Virus record (IMG/VR): IMGVR_UViG_3300046488_000110
Location: 1 to 51,101 of that record
From: a virus
Reading direction: 5' to 3' (one strand)
Length of the DNA: 51,101 nucleotides
In this document: positions 21,819 to 29,178 of the stretch, piece by piece
Position numbering within the stretch: the first letter of the stretch is position 1
Layout of the letters: each line of letters starts with the position of its first letter
Made by a program: the position numbers and the translations under genes
Notes under the pieces: generated by a model
Databases searched by the model: none
What the model was told of the DNA's origin: nothing
Seen by the model: only the letters and a program-made list of their open reading frames with translations

Positions 21819-23428
21819 TGACAGAAGACTTCACCATCATGAAGCAAGCCGATGGCACATACCGCTGGGTATTGTTCTCAAGCAATGCTTTCAAAGATCG
21901 GGATGCAGAAATCGTCTCTACCAAGGCGCTGGAAGGTGACGTCGATCTGACTGACCGCCTGGGCAAGTACGGCCCACTACGCTGGTGGCATGTGGGCGAG
22001 TTTGAGTACACCGATCCGGCGGATTACACCACCTACAAAGCCGGCCCTGGGCTGGATATTGGCGACTGCGATTTCCGCATGCTACAGGATAAAGTGCTGA
22101 TCGAATCGGGCACATTCCGGGAGCAGGCGATTGGCGCTGCCCTGGCTCCTGTCGCCAAGGAGCTGCAGGCCAGCATTCGTTTCGCACACCCGCGCGACGA
22201 GCCCGACGGGGATGGTGTGTTCCATCACGCAAAGACATTTGAAAGGTCGCTTCTACCAAAAGGGCGAGCTTCTAACCGATTTACACAACTAATTATTCAG
22301 GAGGTTGATGAAATGGCTACAGTAAAAGAGAAAATTGACGCGTTTGTCGCCCTTTTGAAGGATGCAGATCTGGTCAATACCATCCTTGGAAAGGCCGATA
22401 CCATCCAGAAAGAAGCTGATGAGGCCGGTGTAGCGTCCAAGGCGGCGCTCACCAAGAAGATTGGCGACGTCGAGCACCCGGCCGGTGATTTCCTGGTGGT
22501 CGAAGACCCGAAGACAGTCACGACCTGGCACCTATGTGTGAAGGATAACGGCAAGCCAGATCATGCCTTGATGGGTGCAGCCTGGGCAGCCCTGACCGTT
22601 GGGCATCGTGGCAAGAAATACTCCGGGCCGAACAGTGCGGAGGCTAAGACCGAACTCGAGGGGATGTACAAATCCGAGAAGATGCCGCTGCCTGGCGAGG
22701 CTGCGAAAGAAGAGCAACCGGATTTGCCCGAGGGCTGGATGGATGAGGCATTTTCTGACATTGCGCCGGCTGCTGATACGCCTGCAGTCGAACCCCCCGC
22801 TATCGAGCCCGCAGCCGCAGAGGCCAAGGAACTGTCATTCGACGACATCCGCCAGGCGCTATATGTGGCGCTGAATGCCGCATTCCCCCCCGATCCAGCT
22901 ACGCCTGGTGGGGTGGGCGTGATGGATGTCTTCGACGACTGGTTTATCTACCAGAACTGGACCACCGGCGAGCTCTTCCGCCAGCTCTACTCTATCGACA
23001 ACACCGGCGTGGCCGTGCTGGAAGGTGATCCCATCCAGGTCACGCGCCACACTGTTTACCTGTCGGCGGATCGCGAGCTGATGGTTGCTCAGCCGCCACA
23101 GATGGAGCCGGTGATCACCGGGCTCAAAGAACTCAAGGAACTCCTGACGACGAATGTCACTCAAAAAGATGACCTTTTGTCGTCAGTTAAAGAGGCCGCC
23201 GACGCGCAAGTAAAGCGCATTCAAACTCTGGAAGCCGATCTGACTGCCGCGAAGGAAAAGCTGGCAGAGCTGGAAGGCGCACAGCCGCGCAGCGTCAAAG
23301 CGCTCCAGGCTGCGAGAGCATCGCAGTCCGATTCCACCGTCGTGACCGACAAGGCCAGGACGGACCATAAACCCGGACCCGATCCGGATTTCTTCAAATT
23401 TGCCACTGGCGAAGGCCAGCAAACCTAA
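21818..23428 (+). CDS. prohead protease-scaffold fusion
   Basis: I use ATG 21818 (GGAG ahead, TGATG overlap). Residues 1-155 look like a phage prohead maturation protease of the XkdF-like group: WVLFSSNAFKDRDAEIVSTK, PLRWWHVGEF, ASIRFAHP, TFERSLLPKGRASN. After EVDEMATVKEKI comes a mixed middle region, and the last 100 residues are an acidic then coiled-coil scaffold (VKRIQTLEADLTAAKEKL). The whole is 536 aa and directly precedes the capsid gene, which is the usual protease/scaffold position. An internal start near 22314 could give a separate scaffold product. Confidence 0.7.
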   Translation: MTEDFTIMKQADGTYRWVLFSSNAFKDRDAEIVSTKALEGDVDLTDRLGKYGPLRWWHVGEFEYTDPADYTTYKAGPGLDIGDCDFRMLQDKVLIESGTFREQAIGAALAPVAKELQASIRFAHPRDEPDGDGVFHHAKTFERSLLPKGRASNRFTQLIIQEVDEMATVKEKIDAFVALLKDADLVNTILGKADTIQKEADEAGVASKAALTKKIGDVEHPAGDFLVVEDPKTVTTWHLCVKDNGKPDHALMGAAWAALTVGHRGKKYSGPNSAEAKTELEGMYKSEKMPLPGEAAKEEQPDLPEGWMDEAFSDIAPAADTPAVEPPAIEPAAAEAKELSFDDIRQALYVALNAAFPPDPATPGGVGVMDVFDDWFIYQNWTTGELFRQLYSIDNTGVAVLEGDPIQVTRHTVYLSADRELMVAQPPQMEPVITGLKELKELLTTNVTQKDDLLSSVKEAADAQVKRIQTLEADLTAAKEKLAELEGAQPRSVKALQAARASQSDSTVVTDKARTDHKPGPDPDFFKFATGEGQQT

Positions 23429-23444
23429 AAAAAGGAGTTTTACT

Positions 23445-24908
23445 ATGACCGACCAAGTTATTGACTACGAAGTGCTGGTCGACAAGCTTTTGGCCCGAGC
23501 CAGCACGACATCCAAGGCCGTGGGGTCCACCCCCACCGGCCAGATTGGGCATGGCCCCGGCGGGCTTTTCAGCGCGCCCGGCTTGTCCAAACCCGTTTTC
23601 TCATCCCTGCTCTTACCCAGCCTGGGACTTCTGTCCAAACTCCCCGCCAAGGGGTCCAACGATACCAACCCGATCTACGGCATCATGACGGGCGTCACTG
23701 CCACAACCGGGTCAAACCCGGTGGGTGTGTGCGATGATCCGCCTTATGCCGGGTTGATGAAGCTCTGCGAGCACCAGTTCGTCTTCGGACGCCTGTCCCG
23801 CATGAGCCGTGTCATTGATCTGGACACCGCCGGCAAGACCTTCAATCGCGGTGATTTCACCGATCTGCAACTGATGAATAACCCCTTCGATGTGGGTGGC
23901 TTGTCGCTCTCACCGACCATGCCCGGCTCCAATCCAAGGGCAGCGGTCTACAGCGAGATCGCCAAGAACCTGTTCGAGTTTGCTGTGGCTTGGGGTCGCG
24001 ACTTCGCCGGGCTGATGTACACCGGTAACCCAACCAACAACACGGCTGGTGGTGGATACAAGGAGTGGTACGGGTTGGATATCCTGATCAACACCGGCTA
24101 CAAAGATGCCGAAACTGGCACCGTCTGCCCGGGCGCCGATAGCATCGTGCGCTCCTTCGCCAACGCCGAAGTAAAGACCAACGGCGCGCTTCTGGTTCGC
24201 ACGATCACCAACATCTTCCGCAACTTGCGCTTCATCTCCAGCCGGGTTGGACTTGATCCTGTCACCTGGACGATCTGCATGCCATGGTCTCTGTTCTACG
24301 AGATCACCGAAGTGTGGCCTTGCGCCTACCTGACTTACCGCTGCACGTCGGACTTCTCGGCGAGTGCTCAGGTCAATATGATCGCCTCCGACCAGTTGGT
24401 CAAGATGCGCGATGACATGCGCGGCGATATCTTCACACGCAGCGGCCAGTATCTCCTGATCGACGGCCAGCGGGTAGATGTCACCATCGATGATGGCATC
24501 GCCGAGACGATGGTCGCCGGAGAGAGTTTCCGAGCCTCGATGTACTTTGTGCCCCTGACTGTTTTGGGCGGAACCCCGGTCACGTACTGGGAGTACTTCA
24601 ACTACGACGGTCCCAACGGGCCGCTGGAAATGGCGAAGATATTCGCTCCTGGTGATAGCTACTTCACCTCGGACGGTGGGCGCTTCCTGTGGCACAAAAA
24701 GCCACCGACCAACTTCTGCGTGCAGATGCTTTCCAAGACCGAGCCTCGTGTCATGCTCTTAACGCCCATGATCGCGGCTCGCCTGACCGGTATTCAGTAC
24801 ACGCCGCTGGCTCACGAGCGCCAGTTCGATCCGTCCGCCAGCTACTACAAGGACGGCGGAAAGACCGGCCGGGACTTCTACGGCCCGTCATATTACGCTC
24901 CGCAGTAA
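23445..24908 (+). CDS. major capsid protein
   Basis: AAAAAAAGGAG precedes ATG 23445. The 487-aa protein follows the protease-scaffold gene and has the composition of an HK97-fold capsid protein: an N-terminal helical arm, many beta segments, DILINTGYKDAETG, and a long spine region. No clear family signature is visible, so the call rests mainly on position, size and strong ribosome site. A homing endonuclease gene follows directly, as often seen for conserved virion genes. Confidence 0.75.
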   Translation: MTDQVIDYEVLVDKLLARASTTSKAVGSTPTGQIGHGPGGLFSAPGLSKPVFSSLLLPSLGLLSKLPAKGSNDTNPIYGIMTGVTATTGSNPVGVCDDPPYAGLMKLCEHQFVFGRLSRMSRVIDLDTAGKTFNRGDFTDLQLMNNPFDVGGLSLSPTMPGSNPRAAVYSEIAKNLFEFAVAWGRDFAGLMYTGNPTNNTAGGGYKEWYGLDILINTGYKDAETGTVCPGADSIVRSFANAEVKTNGALLVRTITNIFRNLRFISSRVGLDPVTWTICMPWSLFYEITEVWPCAYLTYRCTSDFSASAQVNMIASDQLVKMRDDMRGDIFTRSGQYLLIDGQRVDVTIDDGIAETMVAGESFRASMYFVPLTVLGGTPVTYWEYFNYDGPNGPLEMAKIFAPGDSYFTSDGGRFLWHKKPPTNFCVQMLSKTEPRVMLLTPMIAARLTGIQYTPLAHERQFDPSASYYKDGGKTGRDFYGPSYYAPQ

Positions 24909-24934
24909 GAGCGTAGTTAGGATATTTATAGTAT

Positions 24935-24981
24935 TCTCCCATGATCTATGTTATAATTATCAAAATATAGATCATGGGAGA
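24935..24981 (+). promoter_or_regulatory. hairpin with internal promoter controlling the GIY-YIG gene
   Basis: TCTCCCATGATCTAT (24935-24949) pairs perfectly with 24967-24981. The loop holds TGTTATAAT, an extended -10 (TATAAT 24952-24957). The 3' arm contains GGGAG (24976-24980), the ribosome site 6 nt before the GTG start. Read-through RNA from the capsid gene should form the hairpin and hide the site. RNA started in the loop (near 24964) lacks the 5' arm and leaves it free. The same logic is known from T4 homing genes. Confidence 0.75.
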
Positions 24982-24986
24982 GAAAA

Positions 24987-25946
24987 GTGGAAAAACAATC
25001 TGGAGTTTATCAAATACTTTGTAAGGTTACTGGAGATAGATATATTGGATCGTCTGGAAATATACAAGCAAGAATAAGAGAGCATATATATGATCTCAGG
25101 CACTCAATTCACATTAATTATATGCTCATGGCAACTTGGGTAAGAAATGGAGAAGAGTCATTTGAGTTTTCAGTTTTGGAAATCGTCAGTGATACCTCTT
25201 TATTGTTTGAAAGAGAACAATATTGGCTTGATCTGCTTAAACCAGAACTAAATATCGCTACTAGTGCAGATAGGTCAGCATATGGTCTAAAGAGGTCTCA
25301 GGAAACGAAAGACAAAATCAGTATTGCTGCTGTAAGGCGACATGCGAATATGTCTGAAAGTAAAAAGAAATATGTAATTGAAAACATCAAGAAGGGACGC
25401 CAGGAATGGTGGAATTCTCTCACTGAAGCCGAACAACAGGAACATATTCGCAGGATTAGCAATCCGCATTCTGAAGAAACAAAGAAGGTTCTTGCTGAAA
25501 AAAGTAAAAACAACAATGCACATTATTGGTTAGGGAAAAAAAGGTCTGATGAAACTATAGCCAAGATGAGAGCCAAAAAACAGGCAGAATGGGATCAGAC
25601 CAAAGCAGAACGTGAGGAAGAAAAATTGCGCAAGCGTGCTGAACTTGAGATAGAAATAGAACAAAGAAAAATAAATAAAGCCGAAAGGATGAGGCGTGTT
25701 CGACTTGGAAAAAAGGCATCAGAAGAAACACGCGCAAAATTACGAGAGGTTGCCCTATCTCAACAACAAGACCCTGAATATAAAAGAAAACACCATGCGG
25801 GGGTGGTAGCTGCAATGAAAGACCCCGAGGTTCTAAAACGCCTAAGCGAATCACACAAAGGCAAAAAGATGTCAGAAGAAGTAAGGGAAAACATGAGTAA
25901 GGCTCAAAAGGAACGCAGGAAACGAGAGAATGAAACTTCTTCCTGA
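24987..25946 (+). mobile_element. GIY-YIG homing endonuclease with NUMOD3 repeats
   Basis: The 319-aa protein starts SGVYQILCKVTGDRYIGSSG (GVY..YIG pair), followed by the conserved R in IQARIREH and E in FEREQYW, the GIY-YIG nuclease core. Downstream are several NUMOD3 DNA-binding repeats (GLKRSQETKDKI, GKKRSDETIAKM, GKKASEETRAKL, GKKMSEEVRENM) separated by Lys/Glu-rich helices. It starts at GTG behind the regulated GGGAG. It is AT-rich compared with the capsid gene it follows, so recently acquired. Confidence 0.92.
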
Positions 25947-26052
25947 TCTTAATAATCCAGTAACTTCAACCGGCGGTATAGGGTCGCACCTGAAGAGCGG
26001 ATCCCCTGGCCGCCTGACCGCCGGTGTTTCCAGGGTCACGAAAGGGACGTGA
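25930..26052 (+). CDS. small Gly-rich protein (40 aa)
   Basis: An ORF from ATG 25930 reads MKLLPDLNNPVTSTGGIGSH, then LKSGSPGRLTAGVSRVTKGT, ending 3 nt before the next gene. It overlaps the last 17 nt of the endonuclease and has GAGAGA ahead. The TGGIGSHL..GSPGRLTAGVSRV phrase looks like a conserved, not random, sequence. It may be the gene that originally followed the capsid gene before the endonuclease arrived. Function unknown. Confidence 0.5.
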   Translation: MKLLPDLNNPVTSTGGIGSHLKSGSPGRLTAGVSRVTKGT

Positions 26053-26055
26053 AAA

Positions 26056-26301
26056 ATGACATCACTAATACTACCGAACGGAATCAGCGAAGAAGCGCGC
26101 AATGCACTTTTGGTATTCTCGCCTGATGAGATAGAAAATATGACTGCATTTCGCGAGTGTAATGGCGAGTTCATAGGAATAGGTTGCATTGGTCCTGGTG
26201 GTGTGTATACAAGATTTGCCGAACCAAAGAAGGCCCTGGCCATCGAAGTATTGGAGAAAGAATACAGAAAAGAACTTATGGCAATGGCGATTGGAATATG
26301 A
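26056..26301 (+). CDS. hypothetical protein (81 aa)
   Basis: GGGACGTG precedes ATG 26056. The sequence has a helix, a short beta pair (GEFIGIGCIGPGGVYTRF) and a charged helix (AIEVLEKEYRKELMAM). It overlaps the glycosyltransferase-like gene as ATGA. No family is recognised. Confidence 0.65.
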   Translation: MTSLILPNGISEEARNALLVFSPDEIENMTAFRECNGEFIGIGCIGPGGVYTRFAEPKKALAIEVLEKEYRKELMAMAIGI

Positions 26302-27008
26302 GAACGATCTGCTTCACCTCCGACAAACGCAGTTGGGCGATGCCTGCTTTTGCTCATCAGTGGGGCAAATACACGCGCCTGCCCTTTGAGTTTGCCGGTT
26401 ACACAGATCCGGGCGTGCGTGTGACTCTGGGACATACTTTCCATTCGATTGGAGACTTCGCCGATTACCCCTTTGAACGCTGGTCGGATGGTGTGATCAA
26501 GTTTCTGGAGTCTATTAGCAACGATCTGATCTTGTGGATGATGGAGGATTTCTGGCTGCTGCGCAAAGCAGACGACAATGCTATCTACGAGCTGGAGAAG
26601 TACATGCTCCAGCATCCGGACATCGCTCGCATGGATTTATCGTCAGACCGGGCCAGCAACAAAGATATCCTGGACATCGGCTATCTGGGACGCCTGGACC
26701 TGGTCGAAAGCACTCCGGAGATTGTCTACCATTTCTCTTTCCAGGCCGGCATCTGGCGGCGCAAGATGCTGCTGGATTGCATGGTAGGCGGAGAGACTCC
26801 CTGGGAGGCCGAGGTCAATGGGTCGGCGCGCTTGATCGAGCACGGCTACCGCGTGTTGGGCACCCACCAGAGACCACTGCGCTACCTGATCGCGGTGCAA
26901 CAGGGGAAAGTCACCCTGGACGGCGGTTACCAGGGTAAGGCCTTTGGGCTATATGGGAAGGATCGTGGCGATCTGGAAAAGTGGGGGTACCTGACATGTG
27001 CGAAATGA
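26298..27008 (+). CDS. glycosyltransferase-like protein
   Basis: The 236-aa protein has DLILWMMEDFWLLRKADDNA in the place where GT-A enzymes of exopolysaccharide pathways carry the acidic nucleotide-sugar site (xxLxxEDYFL type), followed by MDLSSDRAS and YHFSFQAGIWRRKMLLDCMV. I read it as a small glycosyltransferase by pattern. The neighbours (aminotransferase-fold enzyme, methyltransferase, large glycosyltransferase) support this. It starts the sugar cassette inside the virion operon. Confidence 0.55.
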   Translation: MRTICFTSDKRSWAMPAFAHQWGKYTRLPFEFAGYTDPGVRVTLGHTFHSIGDFADYPFERWSDGVIKFLESISNDLILWMMEDFWLLRKADDNAIYELEKYMLQHPDIARMDLSSDRASNKDILDIGYLGRLDLVESTPEIVYHFSFQAGIWRRKMLLDCMVGGETPWEAEVNGSARLIEHGYRVLGTHQRPLRYLIAVQQGKVTLDGGYQGKAFGLYGKDRGDLEKWGYLTCAK

Positions 27009-27193
27009 CTATTCACACGGGTTGCCAGGAAGAGATAACAACCATCCATGTTGACTGGTTCAATGAGAATAATGTTCGGCAATCTACAGAACTCATGATC
27101 AGGATTCAAGAACAGGATAAGCCGCGAACGCTTGAAATTGTTGTGGATGGTTTAAAGGTGGCAATAATCAAAGGACTTGACCATCATGCGTAA
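26996..27193 (+). CDS. hypothetical protein (65 aa)
   Basis: GGGGG lies 10 nt before ATG 26996. The product MCEMTIHTGCQEEITTIHVD is beta-rich and short. It overlaps the glycosyltransferase end and the start of the DegT-like gene, so it is translationally coupled to both. Function unknown. Confidence 0.6.
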   Translation: MCEMTIHTGCQEEITTIHVDWFNENNVRQSTELMIRIQEQDKPRTLEIVVDGLKVAIIKGLDHHA

Positions 27194-28430
27194 AGTCAGT
27201 ATTGGCACCTTTCGCTCCACTCCACGCATGCTTGAGCTGATCAGCCAGGTGATGGCCTCTGGACGCATCTCCTATGGTCCCATGTCAGCCGAATTCGAGC
27301 GGCGCTTTGGAGGGTTGCACGGATGCAAATATACCATCCTATCCAACAGCGGTACCAGCTCACTGATGGTTGCTTTGCAGGCGCTTAAAGAATTGCATGG
27401 CTGGGCAGACGGCGACGAAGTGATCGTGCCAGCCACCACATTTGTAGCCACCGCTAACATTGTGCTTCACTGCCGTATGACGCCGGTATTCGTCGACGTG
27501 GATATGAATACCTATAATATGGATCCCGAAAAGCTCGACGAAGCCTTCACGTTACGTACCCGGGCAATTATACCTGTGCATTTGTTCGGTCAACCGGCTA
27601 ATATACGTAATATCTTGGAAGTCGCTGCTCGCTATGATCCCAAGATCATCGAAGACAGCTGCGAGACCATGTTCGTAAAACACTGGGGCCAGCCTGTGGG
27701 CAGTTTGGGCGATATCGGCTGCTTCTCGACCTATGTGGCGCACCTGCTGGTAACTGGCGTGGGCGGTCTGGCGACCACCAATAACCCTGACTATGCGGCC
27801 CGCATGCGCAGCCTGGTCAACCACGGCCTGTCCGTTGACAATCTTAACCCGGGCAAGAACTTTGCTCCCCAACCGATGACCGGACGGCGCTTCCACTTCG
27901 ACAGCTGCGGGCATTCCTTCCGCCTGACCGAGTTCGAGGCAGCGGTTGGCTTAGCCCAGCTGGAAGAGGTCGACGAGATGCTGCGCATCCGCCGGCGCAA
28001 TGCGCGCCACCTGACTGCGGGTATTGAGCACGTGGTCAATGTTCACTACGGCGATCCGATCCAGACGCCGCACACTGCCGAGGGCAACGAGCACGCCTGG
28101 ATGATGTATCCAATTTTGCTCAATCCCCGCAATGGGCAGGATGTTGACAAAGAGCCGCTGATGGCTTTTCTCAATGAACGCTGCATCGAGACGCGTGACA
28201 TGCTGCCAATTCTGGGGCAGCCGTTCTACCGACATTTGAATCCTGATGACTACCCGGTAAGCAAATGGATCCTAAACTCTGGCTTTTATGTAGGCTGCCA
28301 TCAAGGACTGGAACCCGAAGATATCCAATACACCGTAGAAACCATCGAGGAATTTTACGCAAAGGAGGCCAGTCTTGAACATCAACGAAATGCGCCGGCG
28401 TATATACCATCTGCCGTCTCTGCCGCCTGA
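27186..28430 (+). CDS. DegT/DnrJ/EryC1-fold PLP enzyme with His replacing the catalytic Lys
   Basis: ATG 27186 follows AAGGAC. The 414-aa protein has the family features GRISYGPMSAEFERRF, SNSGTSSLMVALQAL, VIVPATTFVATANIV, FVDVDMNTYN and IPVHLFGQPA. At the Schiff-base site it reads CFSTYVAHLLVTGVGG, where aminotransferases have a Lys (as in FSFHATKxLTTGEGG). His at this place occurs in the sugar 3-dehydratases ColD and E1 (RfbH). So this is more likely a deoxysugar dehydratase than an aminotransferase, or it is a novel variant. It acts on a nucleotide-linked sugar (inference). Confidence 0.75.
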   Translation: MRKVSIGTFRSTPRMLELISQVMASGRISYGPMSAEFERRFGGLHGCKYTILSNSGTSSLMVALQALKELHGWADGDEVIVPATTFVATANIVLHCRMTPVFVDVDMNTYNMDPEKLDEAFTLRTRAIIPVHLFGQPANIRNILEVAARYDPKIIEDSCETMFVKHWGQPVGSLGDIGCFSTYVAHLLVTGVGGLATTNNPDYAARMRSLVNHGLSVDNLNPGKNFAPQPMTGRRFHFDSCGHSFRLTEFEAAVGLAQLEEVDEMLRIRRRNARHLTAGIEHVVNVHYGDPIQTPHTAEGNEHAWMMYPILLNPRNGQDVDKEPLMAFLNERCIETRDMLPILGQPFYRHLNPDDYPVSKWILNSGFYVGCHQGLEPEDIQYTVETIEEFYAKEASLEHQRNAPAYIPSAVSAA

Positions 28431-29178
28431 TGCCGGACGCTGGCAGTACCATGCCGGCATTCTACGCCAGGATATCCTGGAGCAGGACCCCTCCGAGTTC
28501 CTAACCTGGCCGACCGTGGTTTCGACGATGTTTGTGGGCGATGGCCCCCAGCTGCGTGAGGAATATACTCAATTGCAAAAATGCGCCAACTGGTTTAGCT
28601 ACGAGCGCGCCGTTCAAGAGGATGGTGTAGGCAGCCCGCCGATTTCCGAATTGGCGCCAGGCATGAACGCCAACCTGCTCCACCAGGTCTACCATTTGAG
28701 CCGTTGGGAAACAGCCACTGGGCGACGTATCAGAGACCTGTCCAGCATTGTAGAGGTGGGTGGCGGATACGGCGCCTTCGCCAAAGTATGTCGCCAACTG
28801 CACTTCGGCGGAAGTTACACCCTGATTGACCTGCCCGAGTTTCTGACCCTACAAGAGCATTACCTGTCTCAAACTTGCGGCATTCAGGGAATAAACTTTG
28901 TTTCAGATCCTGCCAGTCTGCCCACCAAAACCGACCTCCTGGTAGGTATCTACTCCATGTCCGAGATGACCCCACAAGAACGGCAGCCTATTATGAATAA
29001 AGTCACGGCAGATAGCTATTTGCTGGCTTTCCAAGAGGTCTACGACGGGGTAAATAACGATGATTACTTCGCCAATATTCCCGTTAGCCAACCCATGGCC
29101 TGGCGCTGGATGGACGCGGCTGGTATGCCGACCTGTCACTACCTGATCGGCGCGCCCGACTTTCCGGAGGTCATATGA
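28375..29178 (+). CDS. putative sugar O-methyltransferase
   Basis: TTG start behind AAAGGAGG, inside the end of the DegT-like gene (56-nt overlap). The 267-aa protein has the SAM-binding motif I IVEVGGGYGAFAKVC, then LIDLPEFLTLQEHYL and a DLLVGIYSMSEM motif, as in putative sugar O-methyltransferase families found in lipopolysaccharide clusters. It would cap or decorate the glycan made by its neighbours. The exact substrate is unknown. Confidence 0.7.
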   Translation: MNINEMRRRIYHLPSLPPDAGRWQYHAGILRQDILEQDPSEFLTWPTVVSTMFVGDGPQLREEYTQLQKCANWFSYERAVQEDGVGSPPISELAPGMNANLLHQVYHLSRWETATGRRIRDLSSIVEVGGGYGAFAKVCRQLHFGGSYTLIDLPEFLTLQEHYLSQTCGIQGINFVSDPASLPTKTDLLVGIYSMSEMTPQERQPIMNKVTADSYLLAFQEVYDGVNNDDYFANIPVSQPMAWRWMDAAGMPTCHYLIGAPDFPEVI

